Shown in pieces: positions 32,907-41,981 of a DNA stretch of 51,785 nucleotides. The stretch lies in NCBI GenBank assembly GCA_900539095.1, contig UQAR01000005.1:1-51785 (forward strand), read 5' to 3'. Position 1 is the stretch's first letter. Each line of letters begins with the position of its first letter. The notes beneath the pieces are model-generated. The model was not told the origin of the DNA and did not search any database. It saw only the letters and a program-made list of their open reading frames with translations. The DNA is from an uncultured Ruminococcus sp. (GTDB taxonomy: Bacteria > Bacillota > Clostridia > Oscillospirales > Ruminococcaceae). The translations under genes and the position numbers were made by a program.

Positions 32907-35636
32907 ATGAAGTCAGTATCAAAGAGATGTCTAAGTCTGATATTGTCGTTTCTTATGGCGATGACTGTTTTTGCAGGTCTTGACCTTGGAAACATTCAGG
33001 CTCAGGCTTTGTCAGGCGACAATCTGAAGAATGCGGACACAGAGGCTATTCTTGAAGACATGGGGCTTGGCTGGAACTTGGGAAACTCCCTTGACGCAAA
33101 TGAAGGTTCGGGACTTTCCACGGAAACATCATGGGGCAACCCTAAGGTAACAAAGGCTCTTATCGACAAGGTAAAGTCTTTGGGATTCAACACAGTGAGA
33201 GTGCCTGTTTCTTGGGGCAAGCACGTATCGGGTGACAACTACACTATCGACTCTGCATGGCTTGCGAGAGTAAAAGAAGTTGTTGATTACTGCTACGCAA
33301 ACGATATGTATGTAGTTCTCAACATTCATCATGACACAAAGTCATCGGCAAATGCGTCGGGCAATGGATATTATCCTACATCATCGGCATATGCCACATC
33401 AGAGAAGTTTGTCAGCAGTGTATGGTCACAGGTGGCTGATTATTTCAAGGATTATGATTATCACCTGATTTTTGAGACCCTCAACGAACCTCGTCTTATC
33501 GGCACAAGCTATGAATGGTGGTTCAACAAATGGAGCATTCCTTCAACGGTAAATGACGCTATCGACTGCATCAACAAGCTCAATCAGAAGGCTGTTGACA
33601 CTATCAGAGCCACAGGTTCAAACAACAGCGGCAGACTTATCATGTGCCCAGGCTATGACGCATCTGTAGACGGTGCTACGGTTTCAGGGTTCAAGATTCC
33701 TACAGATATTTCGGGCAACAAGAACCGCATTGCGGTATCTATCCACGCATACAGCCCTTACAACTTTGCGATGAACATAGATACATCAAAGGGTGCGACA
33801 TCGACTTATTCTTCATCTATAAAGAAAGAGCTTAAAGACATTTTCAGCACGCTGAAGAGCTCTTTCCGTGACAAGGGCATACCTGTTGTTATCGGAGAGT
33901 TCGGCACAAGTGACAAGAACAACACTGCGGAACGTGTAAAGTGGGCGACTGACTACACTGCTTTTGCAAAGGAAAACAACATTCCTTGTATTCTTTGGGA
34001 CAACAATGCTTTTGCTAAATATCAGAACGGAAGTATCGTTCCTAACAGCGAATATCACGGATACATAAACAGGACGAACAACACTGTAACAAGCCCTGCA
34101 AAGGACATTATCGAGGCTCTTATGAAACCATACGAGTCGACAGCGAGCAAAGCTGACCTCAGCTGCACTTCAGGCTTTTCAATGGTTGTTGGAGAGAGCA
34201 AGAGCATTGGGGCAAGATCTTCCACAAGCGGTGCGGTTATAACATACGCAAGCAAGACGCCTTCTATTTGCACTGTTGACGGAAACGGAAATGTTACGGC
34301 ACTGAAAACCGGTATCGGTTATGTTACTGTAACAGTTTCTGCTGACGGTCATGACAGCGTTTCAAAGGACGTTCAGGTAACTATATCAAAGAAGTCCCTG
34401 AACAATGCGGCTCTCAAGCTGGCAGAAACAAGCTATGTTTATGACAGCTATGCAAAGACGCCTGCTGCAACTGTGACACTTGACGGCAAGGTGCTGGCTG
34501 CGGGCAAGGACTACACACTTTCTTACAAGAACAATGTAAACGTAAGCACTGCAACTGTTACTGCGACCGGTATCGGCGACTACACAGGATACACTGCAAA
34601 GAACTTCACGATATCAAAGAGATCAATGGCAGGCGGCAGAGTTTCGACAGTTTCAAGCGTTGCATTCACAAGAGGCTATATTACACCGTCTGTTAATGTA
34701 AATGTAAACGGTAGAACTCTTATAAAAGGCACTGACTACACAGTTTCTTACTCAAACAACAAAAATGTGGGCACTGCCACTGTAACGGTTTATGCAAAGG
34801 GCAACTACTCAGGTTCACTGTCAACAACATTCGACATCATGCCTGCTAAGCAGGAGATACAAAAGCTTGAAACAAGATACAAGGGCTTTTACATCGACTG
34901 GGCACAGAAGGGATCGGCAACGGGATATGATCTTGAATATTCCACAAACGCTGACATGAGCGGTGCAGCATCAAAGCATCTCACTGCAAACAAGCCTGAC
35001 ACAATGACAATAAGCGGTCTGACAGGAAACAAGACATACTACATTCGTGTTCGCTCATACACAGAGGTGAACGGCCGCACCCTTTACGGCGACTGGTCTG
35101 ATGTGAAGAGCATAAAGACTGCAAACACGAACATCACAAAGGCAAAGGTATCAGGCATTTCGACAAAGGCTTTCACAGGCAAGGCTATAAAGCAGAACGT
35201 GAAGGTCACATACAACGGCAAGACGCTGAAAAACGGCACTGACTACACGGTTTCTTACTCAAACAACAAGAAGGTCGGCAAGGCAACTGTTAAGATAACA
35301 GGCAAGGGCAAATACGGCGGAGTTATCAAAAAGACTTTCAAGATAAACCCTGCAAAGCAGAAGATACAAAAGCTTACTGCAAAGTCTAAGGGCTTTTACA
35401 TCGACTTTGTTCAGAAACAGAGTGCGACCGGCTACGAGCTGCAATACAGCACAAGCTCAAAGTTCAGCGGTGCTAAAAAGGTAACGATAAAAAACAAAAA
35501 GACAGACAAAAAGACTGTCAAAAAGCTTAAAGCCAACAAGAAATACTATGTGCGTGTACGTTCATACACGGTAGTAAAGGGCACAAAGTATTACGGTGCA
35601 TGGTCGGCAGCTAAGAGAGTTACTACAAAGAGATAA
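32907..35636 (+). CDS. Secreted GH5 endoglucanase with Big_2, Ig-like and Fn3 modules
   Basis: The 909-aa exported enzyme has a signal peptide (about 1-33) and a GH5 catalytic domain (about 40-410) with GWNLGNSLDA, the IHHD stretch, acid/base Glu194 in ETLNEPR and nucleophile Glu331 in VIGEFGT. It should cut beta-1,4-glucan. A bacterial Ig-like Big_2 domain follows (about 412-496), then two Ig-like repeats (about 497-650), Fn3, Ig-like and Fn3 (about 647-740, 741-813, 814-909). The last four modules are closely shared with the papain-like protease at 1320-5420. No carbohydrate-binding module, dockerin or LPXTG is recognised; the basic tail may hold it to the wall. ATG 32907 has AAAGGACGG upstream. 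Confidence 0.92.
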   Translation: MKSVSKRCLSLILSFLMAMTVFAGLDLGNIQAQALSGDNLKNADTEAILEDMGLGWNLGNSLDANEGSGLSTETSWGNPKVTKALIDKVKSLGFNTVRVPVSWGKHVSGDNYTIDSAWLARVKEVVDYCYANDMYVVLNIHHDTKSSANASGNGYYPTSSAYATSEKFVSSVWSQVADYFKDYDYHLIFETLNEPRLIGTSYEWWFNKWSIPSTVNDAIDCINKLNQKAVDTIRATGSNNSGRLIMCPGYDASVDGATVSGFKIPTDISGNKNRIAVSIHAYSPYNFAMNIDTSKGATSTYSSSIKKELKDIFSTLKSSFRDKGIPVVIGEFGTSDKNNTAERVKWATDYTAFAKENNIPCILWDNNAFAKYQNGSIVPNSEYHGYINRTNNTVTSPAKDIIEALMKPYESTASKADLSCTSGFSMVVGESKSIGARSSTSGAVITYASKTPSICTVDGNGNVTALKTGIGYVTVTVSADGHDSVSKDVQVTISKKSLNNAALKLAETSYVYDSYAKTPAATVTLDGKVLAAGKDYTLSYKNNVNVSTATVTATGIGDYTGYTAKNFTISKRSMAGGRVSTVSSVAFTRGYITPSVNVNVNGRTLIKGTDYTVSYSNNKNVGTATVTVYAKGNYSGSLSTTFDIMPAKQEIQKLETRYKGFYIDWAQKGSATGYDLEYSTNADMSGAASKHLTANKPDTMTISGLTGNKTYYIRVRSYTEVNGRTLYGDWSDVKSIKTANTNITKAKVSGISTKAFTGKAIKQNVKVTYNGKTLKNGTDYTVSYSNNKKVGKATVKITGKGKYGGVIKKTFKINPAKQKIQKLTAKSKGFYIDFVQKQSATGYELQYSTSSKFSGAKKVTIKNKKTDKKTVKKLKANKKYYVRVRSYTVVKGTKYYGAWSAAKRVTTKR

Positions 35637-35648
35637 AATAAAACACGA

Positions 35649-35686
35649 ACAGCGGTAGTCCAAGGGGACTGCCGCTGTTTTTTTGC
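35649..35686 (+). terminator. Strong terminator of the GH5 endoglucanase
   Basis: Fourteen-base arms (35649-35662 and 35666-35679) with a 3-base loop are followed by seven T residues. Confidence 0.9.
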
Positions 35687-35688
35687 AT

Positions 35689-35720
35689 GAAAAAACGGGT
35701 GGAGGATATCCGCCCGTTTC
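35689..35720 (-). terminator. Terminator of the gtrA-UGM-like-GT operon
   Basis: AAACGGGTGGA (35694-35704 region) pairs with TCCGCCCGTTT on the right. On the minus strand it runs into six T residues. Confidence 0.75.
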
Positions 35721-35752
35721 AATTTGTCATAAAGTTATACTATTCAAATAGC

Positions 35753-35776
35753 AGGCGACCTGAGGTTGCCCCTACA
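35753..35776 (-). repeat. Dispersed palindromic repeat, copy 10
   Basis: Reverse orientation: GGCGACC, loop TGA, GGTTGCC, then CCTACA. One G-U pair in the stem. Confidence 0.75.
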
Positions 35777-35802
35777 CAAGATAGATGTTTTTCGCAATTA
35801 TA

Positions 35803-37566
35803 TTATCCGTTGCTGCTTGCAACAAAGAAATAGGTCATATAGGAAAGGACAATAAATGCGGAGGACAGCCAGCTGATAGTATTCACTGCCGTTTTACACG
35901 GGGCTTTTTTCGACTGCTGACACATATTTGTGAAAAGTCCGATATTTATAAGTCCTATGAGCATACATGGTATTATGTATCTGAAATTCATTGTGCAGAT
36001 AAAAGGATATCTGATGCAGAAGTTATAATAGTTGCCCAGGACTGTGGCATATATCACGGTGAGCATAAGCTTTTCGGTGAATCTTGCGTTATCTGTTTTG
36101 GCAAAGAGTACTATTACCATTGCCACAAAGGATATGACTGCGAGTATCAAGGCTATCCAGAACAGTGCATATGGCACGAGGGTCGCTGTTTTCGGAAAGT
36201 GGCTTTCGTTTATGCCCTCGCCGAAAAGCGAGTTTTTAAGTGCGGCTATGGTAGGGTTATACTCCTTATAGCTTTCGCCGCCCCACTGCTCAAAGACCTT
36301 TTTGAACTGGAAAAAGCTGAAATCAGTGAGTCTTTGTTTAGTGGTGAGGTAGCCTATATACTGGCTGTCGTTTTCGGACAGGCTCGGCACATAGGTAGGT
36401 TTTACGCCGAAACGCAGGAAGTTTCTCACGCTCCACCAAAGACCAAGTGAACAGCATATAACTCCGAACAGGCAAAGCTGTCCGAGGCGGTTCACGATAT
36501 GCTTACGGTTTTGCACAAGTGCCATGATAAAGAGTATGAGCACGGCAGGGGCACAAAGTCCCACGGAGAGTTTGGTCATCATGCCAAGTCCGATACAAAG
36601 GGCGGCTTTAACGATATTCTTTGCGGTCTGTTCTCTATACCACCTGAACACGCAATATATTGCTCCCACTGTAAAGCACAGCATGAGAGGGTCGTTATTT
36701 ATTCCCCCTGACATTAGGACAAGGTATGGATACATACAGCACATACCGAACGGTATGGTCAGGGCTTTGCCTTTAAGGTCAAAGAGCCTTAATATCTTAT
36801 AGACTGTTATTGTTACGGCACAGACATAGAAGAGGGTCAAGGCTTGTATAGCCTCGCACGCCATATAATACTCTATGCCGAAGATGGTGCAGAATTTCAA
36901 CCATACTGCACAGATGATATGATGCAGAGGCGGGTGATAATACTGCCAAAGGGTGGTAGGGTCAAAGTCAGGCAGGGCGTTGTTATTATAGATATACTCT
37001 ATATAGCCTGCGTGACCGCCCTCGCCGCCGAAATACCACACGTCATTCTGTCTTGTATAGATATCAGACATGAAAACATAGGAATATCTCAGCACAAAGC
37101 CTGCTCCTGCAAGGGTCAGGCATTTCACCTTATCGTAAAACTTTCTGTCGTTATTTAGCAGGACAACATACAGCACGAGCACTGCCGCTAATCCCACAAA
37201 GCATACAAAAGAGGCTTTATACTCGGTATGCACAAAGTAGTTCACGGCGGCAAGGGCTAAAAGGCTTTTCGCCGCAAATATGAGGACTGAGCCTATGGTA
37301 TGTTTTCCGCTGTCGTCAAGATGCCTTAACAGCCGTCTGAACCACACAAATTCCAAAAGGACAAACACGCCATAGACTGTAAATCCGTTCACAAACTCAT
37401 AGCTATAGCAGCCAAAGCCTGTGAGGGCGAAACATATGAACGCTGCCACAAGGTAGGGGTGATGGCTTATGGTATCAAACACTGCCTCAAGCCGTCTGTT
37501 ACTTATAACTCTTCTGTTCATGGTTTTTCGCATTGACAGAAGAAGTTCGCCTTTCTTTTTATCCAT
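35803..37566 (-). CDS. GT-C type membrane glycosyltransferase (GT39/ArnT-like)
   Basis: The 587-aa protein has about 11 to 12 hydrophobic helices. An extracytoplasmic loop between the early helices contains acidic residues (DVWYFGGEGGHAGYI) and WQYYHPPLHH, the pattern of lipid-phosphate-sugar-dependent GT39-like transferases. It would move a sugar from a polyprenyl-phosphate carrier onto a surface polymer or protein outside the membrane. Donor and acceptor are unknown. It begins one base after the stop of the UGM-like oxidoreductase and is the last gene of the gtrA operon; the GtrA flippase could supply its lipid-linked sugar. Confidence 0.82.
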   Translation of the reverse strand: MDKKKGELLLSMRKTMNRRVISNRRLEAVFDTISHHPYLVAAFICFALTGFGCYSYEFVNGFTVYGVFVLLEFVWFRRLLRHLDDSGKHTIGSVLIFAAKSLLALAAVNYFVHTEYKASFVCFVGLAAVLVLYVVLLNNDRKFYDKVKCLTLAGAGFVLRYSYVFMSDIYTRQNDVWYFGGEGGHAGYIEYIYNNNALPDFDPTTLWQYYHPPLHHIICAVWLKFCTIFGIEYYMACEAIQALTLFYVCAVTITVYKILRLFDLKGKALTIPFGMCCMYPYLVLMSGGINNDPLMLCFTVGAIYCVFRWYREQTAKNIVKAALCIGLGMMTKLSVGLCAPAVLILFIMALVQNRKHIVNRLGQLCLFGVICCSLGLWWSVRNFLRFGVKPTYVPSLSENDSQYIGYLTTKQRLTDFSFFQFKKVFEQWGGESYKEYNPTIAALKNSLFGEGINESHFPKTATLVPYALFWIALILAVISFVAMVIVLFAKTDNARFTEKLMLTVIYATVLGNYYNFCIRYPFICTMNFRYIIPCMLIGLINIGLFTNMCQQSKKAPCKTAVNTISWLSSAFIVLSYMTYFFVASSNG

Positions 37567-37567
37567 A

Positions 37568-39130
37568 TTAGTTTCCAGATTTTTCTTCGTGATATTCTTT
37601 TTCTGTATTTACGTTCCAAATATCTTTTCTGCTCTTTTTGCCGGTCTTTATAGCCTCGGCTGTTTCCATGGCGGTGAGCATTGAATGGTCCATATTATTA
37701 TATCTATGCTGACCGTTTCTGCCCACGCAATAGAGGTTCGGGAATGTATCGAGGAACTTTATCATGGTATCGAAATGCTTATATGTATCAAAATAAGCAG
37801 GATATGCTTTCTTGACCTTTTCTCTATGGGAATCGAGGACTTCATTTTCGGAGATGACGCCCATTTTAACAAGCTCGGCGGTTGCGAACTTCACGCAGTC
37901 CTCATCGGACATATTCCAAAAGTCGTCGCCCTCGGCACAGAAATACTCAAGGCCTATCCAAACTGTATCCTCAGGCTTTTCCACCATATAAGGCGACCAG
38001 TTGTTGAATATCTGTATTCTGCCCAGTTTCACGCCCTTATCCTGGACATATATCCAGCAGTCAGGGACGATATTGCCGAGAGTTGTTTTATTTGTTTCAT
38101 TTTTAAGGTTGAGCTTATTGACCAGCAGACCAACGGTAACAAAGTCACGGTATGGCAGACCTTCGGCTATCTTTATGACGGTATCGCAAGGCTTTGTGCC
38201 GTCCATGCCGAGGATAAGGTCTTTGACAGGCATTGAGGAGATAAAGATATCACCTGTGAAGGTCTTTTCGCCCTCAGCGGTATCGCAGACAACGGAGGTG
38301 ACTTTTCTGCCCTCGCACATTATTTTCTTTACCTGACAGCCTGTGAGTATTTTTCCCCCAAGCTCTTTCACCTTATCGGCGGCTGTTTCCCACAGCTGAC
38401 CAGGGCCGTATTTGGGATACCAGAACTGCTCGATAAGGGAGGTTTCTACCTCGCCCTTATTCTTTGTGCCGAACACCTTTTTGAACATATCTTTCAAAAG
38501 GGCTGTGATAGAAAGACCTTTTACACGCTGTGAGCCCCAATCTGCGGATATCTCGCTAGGGTGTCTGCCCCAAAGCTTTTCGGTATAGCCCTCGAAGAAC
38601 ATGGAATAGAGGACTTTTCCGAAACGGTTTATATAGAAGTTCTCAAGGTTGGTTTCAGGCTTTTTGAACACGCACGCCCACAGGTAGCTGAAACCTGCTT
38701 TCATGGTGGTGACAAAGCCCATGTTCTTTATGGTTTCAGGTTTCATTGAGATAGGATAGTCAAAGAAGTGCTTGTTATAATAAATTCTCGACACTCTGTC
38801 ACGGACGAGCATTACTCTATCCTCAGTTTCAGGGTCAGGGCCGTTTTCGGCGAGGGGCTTTTCATGGCCGAGCTTTTTATCGTCATAGGCAGGCTTGCCC
38901 TGAAGAGGCATAAGGTCTGCCCACCAATCCATAACCTGCTGATTTTTGGAGAAAAATCTGTGTCCGCCTATATCCATTCTATTGCCGTTATACCTCACGG
39001 TCTGTGAGATACCGCCCATTACCTGAGAGCCTTCAAGTATAGTCACGTCATAGTCGCCGCCGTCTTTCAGCAGTTCAACTGCCGCAGTCAATCCGGCAGG
39101 GCCTGCACCTATAATAATTACTTTTTTCAT
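37568..39130 (-). CDS. FAD-dependent oxidoreductase resembling UDP-galactopyranose mutase
   Basis: The 520-aa protein has an N-terminal Rossmann FAD-binding motif (VIIIGAGPAGLTAAVELL), then GGISQTV, MDIGGHRFFSK and FEGYTEKLWGRHPSEI, stretches also found in UDP-galactopyranose mutases and their relatives. It is longer than classical UGM (about 370-390 aa), so it belongs to the larger UGM-like NAD(P)/FAD oxidoreductases linked to polysaccharide loci. It probably converts a nucleotide sugar or acts on a lipid-linked sugar for a cell-surface glycan. It sits between gtrA and the GT-C gene with gaps of 16 bases and 1 base. Confidence 0.8.
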   Translation of the reverse strand: MKKVIIIGAGPAGLTAAVELLKDGGDYDVTILEGSQVMGGISQTVRYNGNRMDIGGHRFFSKNQQVMDWWADLMPLQGKPAYDDKKLGHEKPLAENGPDPETEDRVMLVRDRVSRIYYNKHFFDYPISMKPETIKNMGFVTTMKAGFSYLWACVFKKPETNLENFYINRFGKVLYSMFFEGYTEKLWGRHPSEISADWGSQRVKGLSITALLKDMFKKVFGTKNKGEVETSLIEQFWYPKYGPGQLWETAADKVKELGGKILTGCQVKKIMCEGRKVTSVVCDTAEGEKTFTGDIFISSMPVKDLILGMDGTKPCDTVIKIAEGLPYRDFVTVGLLVNKLNLKNETNKTTLGNIVPDCWIYVQDKGVKLGRIQIFNNWSPYMVEKPEDTVWIGLEYFCAEGDDFWNMSDEDCVKFATAELVKMGVISENEVLDSHREKVKKAYPAYFDTYKHFDTMIKFLDTFPNLYCVGRNGQHRYNNMDHSMLTAMETAEAIKTGKKSRKDIWNVNTEKEYHEEKSGN

Positions 39131-39146
39131 ATTTTATCCTCTCCTA

Positions 39147-39614
39147 TCAGGTTTTGTTTTTATCAAATATAATAAATTTTCTGCCTGCAAAATTCCAAAC
39201 GAAAACTATCACTGTGGAAACGAGTTTTCCCACAAGATAATATTTATCCTTTGGCAACAGTGAGCCGAACACCAGCTTTGCGGCAAGGATATCTTTAAAG
39301 AACCATATTATGGCTGCGTTTATACCCAAGCCCACAACGCCCACGGCTGCAAATGCGGCGAACTCTGCGAGGCGGTTTTTTATCTTTGAATTTCTGAATA
39401 TCCAAAATGTGCTCAGGACATAATTCACTATCAGACCTGCCACAAAGGATATGGTTGCGGCGAGCACGGGGTCAAATCTGCAAAGCTCCACCAAGGCGGT
39501 CATTATGCCATAATCCACCACAAATGCGAATCCGCCAACAAACACATATCTGAAAAACTGTATGAATGTATTATCGGTATCACCCGAAAAAAGCTGTTTT
39601 ATCTTCATTTTCAC
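39147..39614 (-). CDS. GtrA family membrane protein
   Basis: The 155-aa protein has four hydrophobic helices with the GtrA pattern (RYVFVGGFAFVVDYGIM, GLIVNYVLSTFWIFR). GtrA-like proteins are thought to flip polyprenyl-phosphate-linked sugars across the membrane. The GTG start (39612-39614) has AGGAA six bases upstream; an in-frame ATG two codons later is the alternative. As first gene of a three-gene operon with a UGM-like enzyme and a GT-C transferase, it fits a surface-glycan decoration pathway. Confidence 0.9.
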   Translation of the reverse strand: MKMKIKQLFSGDTDNTFIQFFRYVFVGGFAFVVDYGIMTALVELCRFDPVLAATISFVAGLIVNYVLSTFWIFRNSKIKNRLAEFAAFAAVGVVGLGINAAIIWFFKDILAAKLVFGSLLPKDKYYLVGKLVSTVIVFVWNFAGRKFIIFDKNKT

Positions 39615-39774
39615 GTTCCGTTCCTAATATGCTGACACATATAAATGCGTTCACAGGGGCAAAAAGTTGCACACAGGTGGTTACTGCGGCTCAACTTCTC
39701 CCTTTCGCACAAATATACGCTCTGCTTTTTGTACACATTGTCAGAAACACATAGTTCACAAAGCATTAATTAAT

Positions 39775-39803
39775 ATTATACAACTTTTATGCCGTTTCGT
39801 CAA
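39775..39803 (-). promoter_or_regulatory. Sigma-A type promoter for the gtrA operon
   Basis: On the minus strand, TTGACG (39798-39803), a 17-base spacer and TATAAT (39775-39780). The leader is about 150 bases. Confidence 0.8.
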
Positions 39804-39823
39804 GCAAAATTATGCAAAAAATA

Positions 39824-39849
39824 AAAAAACGGACGGTTTTATCCGTCCG
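39824..39849 (-). terminator. Terminator of the GGDEF gene
   Basis: CGGACGG (39830-39836) pairs with CCGTCCG (39843-39849). The minus strand continues in a run of T residues. Confidence 0.85.
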
Positions 39850-39905
39850 CTGTGAATGTATTAAATTTAATAGCTGACGCTGCAAATTTACAAACTCTTT
39901 GTCGG

Positions 39906-41777
39906 TCATATCCTGTTATGAGGTTTAAGTCTTTTATCCTCATACATATATTTATCTGCGATGTGCATAACATCGTCGAACCAGAAGTTTTCCACCGGGG
40001 CTACTGCTACACCGACGCTGGCTGAGAGGACATAGGATTTTCCGCAGTGTCTGTTCAGTTCTGCCATTTTATCCTTTATCTCCTGCTTGACCTGCTTGGA
40101 AAGGTCTGTATCGACGATAGCGAAAAGTGCAAGCTCATCTCCGCCAAATCTGCCGCAGACTTTATTTTCTATGCTCACGCTGTCGATAGCGTTTGCGGCG
40201 GCTCTTATTGCATAGTCGCCTGCCTCGTGGCCAAAGTTATCGTTTATATATTTCAGTCCGTCAACGTCCACTGAAACCACCAATGCAAGCTGGTCGTTTC
40301 TTCGTGGGAGAGTTTCAAGTGCATTATAAAAGCCTGTGCGGTTATAAAGCCCTGTGAGCATATCGTGGCGGTACATTTCTTCGATATGCTTTGTCATATA
40401 CTTCTGATAGATAACGCTGCGGTAGCTGCCCAGAGCGGTATTCAGCGAATTTACATAGAGCGGTATTTTAAAATACTCGCTGAGCATTATCGGGAAATAA
40501 AAACACACATATCCAAGGGGTATGCCGACATAAGAGAGGGCTGAGAATATGAGCGGAACGCCATTGTCGATCGCATTGTTTATGTTTGGGATAATGTCGC
40601 TGCGGTCAAAAGGCATTGGAAGGTCTTTATCCTTTGCGGCAACGCTGCGGACGAGTATCATTTTATCGTCAAACGGCTTTTCTCTATTGCTTACACGAGG
40701 GTCTTTACGCTCGTCAAAAAAGTCGCCGTTCACCATAACTGTCATATCGCCGAAAGCATACTCTTTGAGCAATGCGGCGAGGGTCTTTGGAGTTTCGCAG
40801 TTCATGATATTCACCGCAAGCTCATAGAGGACACGGTCCTCGTCCTGATAGCGGTTCATTCTGTCACGGAGTATCCTGATATACTCACCGGTATTTATCT
40901 GCTCTACTGAAGGCTCACAGCCGCAGGAATTTTCAACTGACAGGCGATAATCCACGGTATAGGCCTTTTCAAATTTTTCCCCTGCAAGGGCTTTGCTTAT
41001 AGAATTTATAATAGTTTTGGCGGTGTCCTCAAAGCTGCAGCCGCAGGTCGTGAGCATAGGTGTACAGTACCTAGCCTCTTCAAGTCCGTCAAAGCCTGTT
41101 ATGATAATATCTTCAGGTATTTTATAGCCACGTCTTTGAAACTCTGCTCCTGCTGCTATAGCCATAATATCATTTGCACAGATAATGGCTCTTGGTACTT
41201 TATTTTTCTCTATCATATCCGAAACGGCTTTTAATGTTGGATCAGACCAATAGTCGCCGTAATAAAAGATATCGTTTCTAAACGGTATGCCGTATTCTTC
41301 AATGACTTTTCTGAAAACGGCAATTCTTTCCTCTGAATTTTCCTCGCCTTTTCGTCCTGCGATAAAGCCTATATCCTTAACGCCGTGTTTTTCTATCACA
41401 TGGCGGACTATTTGCTCAAAGCCTTTTGCATAGCCGAAATTTATGCTGATGCAATCATCATGCTTGACGCCCACTGACAAAACAGGCTTGCCATGCTCCG
41501 CAGCTGTTTTTCTTATCTGCGTCATGATAGCCTCGGCATACACTCCCTCTTCAAATGTAACGACGGCGTCTGCTATATTATAGTCGATAAGGTCAAACAC
41601 AGACTGCTCGCCTTTTTCTGAAAGGGTCTTCCAATACAGGTCTGAGCAAGTGTGATATATAAATAATCTGTAATCGTTTTTAATGGCAAATTTATTAAGG
41701 GTTTGGATAAAATTATAATTACGCTCATCATAGACTTTACACATACAGACGGCGATGACCTTAACGTTACCGATCAT
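39906..41777 (-). CDS. Cytoplasmic sugar-binding-domain diguanylate cyclase (LacI-type ligand domain + GGDEF)
   Basis: The 623-aa protein has a periplasmic-binding-protein-like ligand domain (about 1-290) as in LacI-family repressors (RAIICANDIMAIAAGAEFQRRG, IIITGFDGLEEARY), but no DNA-binding helix-turn-helix before it and no signal peptide. A linker region follows, then a GGDEF domain (about 455-620) with the A-site GRFGGDELALFA; the usual Phe is Leu. This suggests c-di-GMP synthesis controlled by a cytoplasmic ligand, perhaps a sugar. A Cys pair (SCGCEP) lies at the domain border. ATG 41777 is preferred over GTG 41789 because AAAGG fits its spacing. Own promoter and terminator. Confidence 0.87.
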   Translation of the reverse strand: MIGNVKVIAVCMCKVYDERNYNFIQTLNKFAIKNDYRLFIYHTCSDLYWKTLSEKGEQSVFDLIDYNIADAVVTFEEGVYAEAIMTQIRKTAAEHGKPVLSVGVKHDDCISINFGYAKGFEQIVRHVIEKHGVKDIGFIAGRKGEENSEERIAVFRKVIEEYGIPFRNDIFYYGDYWSDPTLKAVSDMIEKNKVPRAIICANDIMAIAAGAEFQRRGYKIPEDIIITGFDGLEEARYCTPMLTTCGCSFEDTAKTIINSISKALAGEKFEKAYTVDYRLSVENSCGCEPSVEQINTGEYIRILRDRMNRYQDEDRVLYELAVNIMNCETPKTLAALLKEYAFGDMTVMVNGDFFDERKDPRVSNREKPFDDKMILVRSVAAKDKDLPMPFDRSDIIPNINNAIDNGVPLIFSALSYVGIPLGYVCFYFPIMLSEYFKIPLYVNSLNTALGSYRSVIYQKYMTKHIEEMYRHDMLTGLYNRTGFYNALETLPRRNDQLALVVSVDVDGLKYINDNFGHEAGDYAIRAAANAIDSVSIENKVCGRFGGDELALFAIVDTDLSKQVKQEIKDKMAELNRHCGKSYVLSASVGVAVAPVENFWFDDVMHIADKYMYEDKRLKPHNRI

Positions 41778-41830
41778 ATCACACAGCACCTTTCTTAGGG
41801 CAGCACTGCCCTTTATTCAAACACACTATG

Positions 41831-41859
41831 ATTATATCACAAGATGATGAATAAATCAA
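41831..41859 (-). promoter_or_regulatory. Sigma-A type promoter for the GGDEF gene
   Basis: On the minus strand, TTGATT (41854-41859), a 17-base spacer and TATAAT (41831-41836). Confidence 0.8.
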
Positions 41860-41981
41860 GATTAAATAAGGCAAATTTTACAGAATTAAGGCATAGTTTT
41901 CTAAACTTGATTAAATCACCAAAAAAAAAAAAGTGGGCAGGCTGCAAAGGCAACTTCCCATGGTGGAAATGGGGTATCGTC

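Noticed and set aside
35785..36450. 221-codon plus-strand open frame, Cys/Tyr-rich
   Set aside because: It lies antisense to the GT-C membrane protein; its composition is that of reversed hydrophobic codons.
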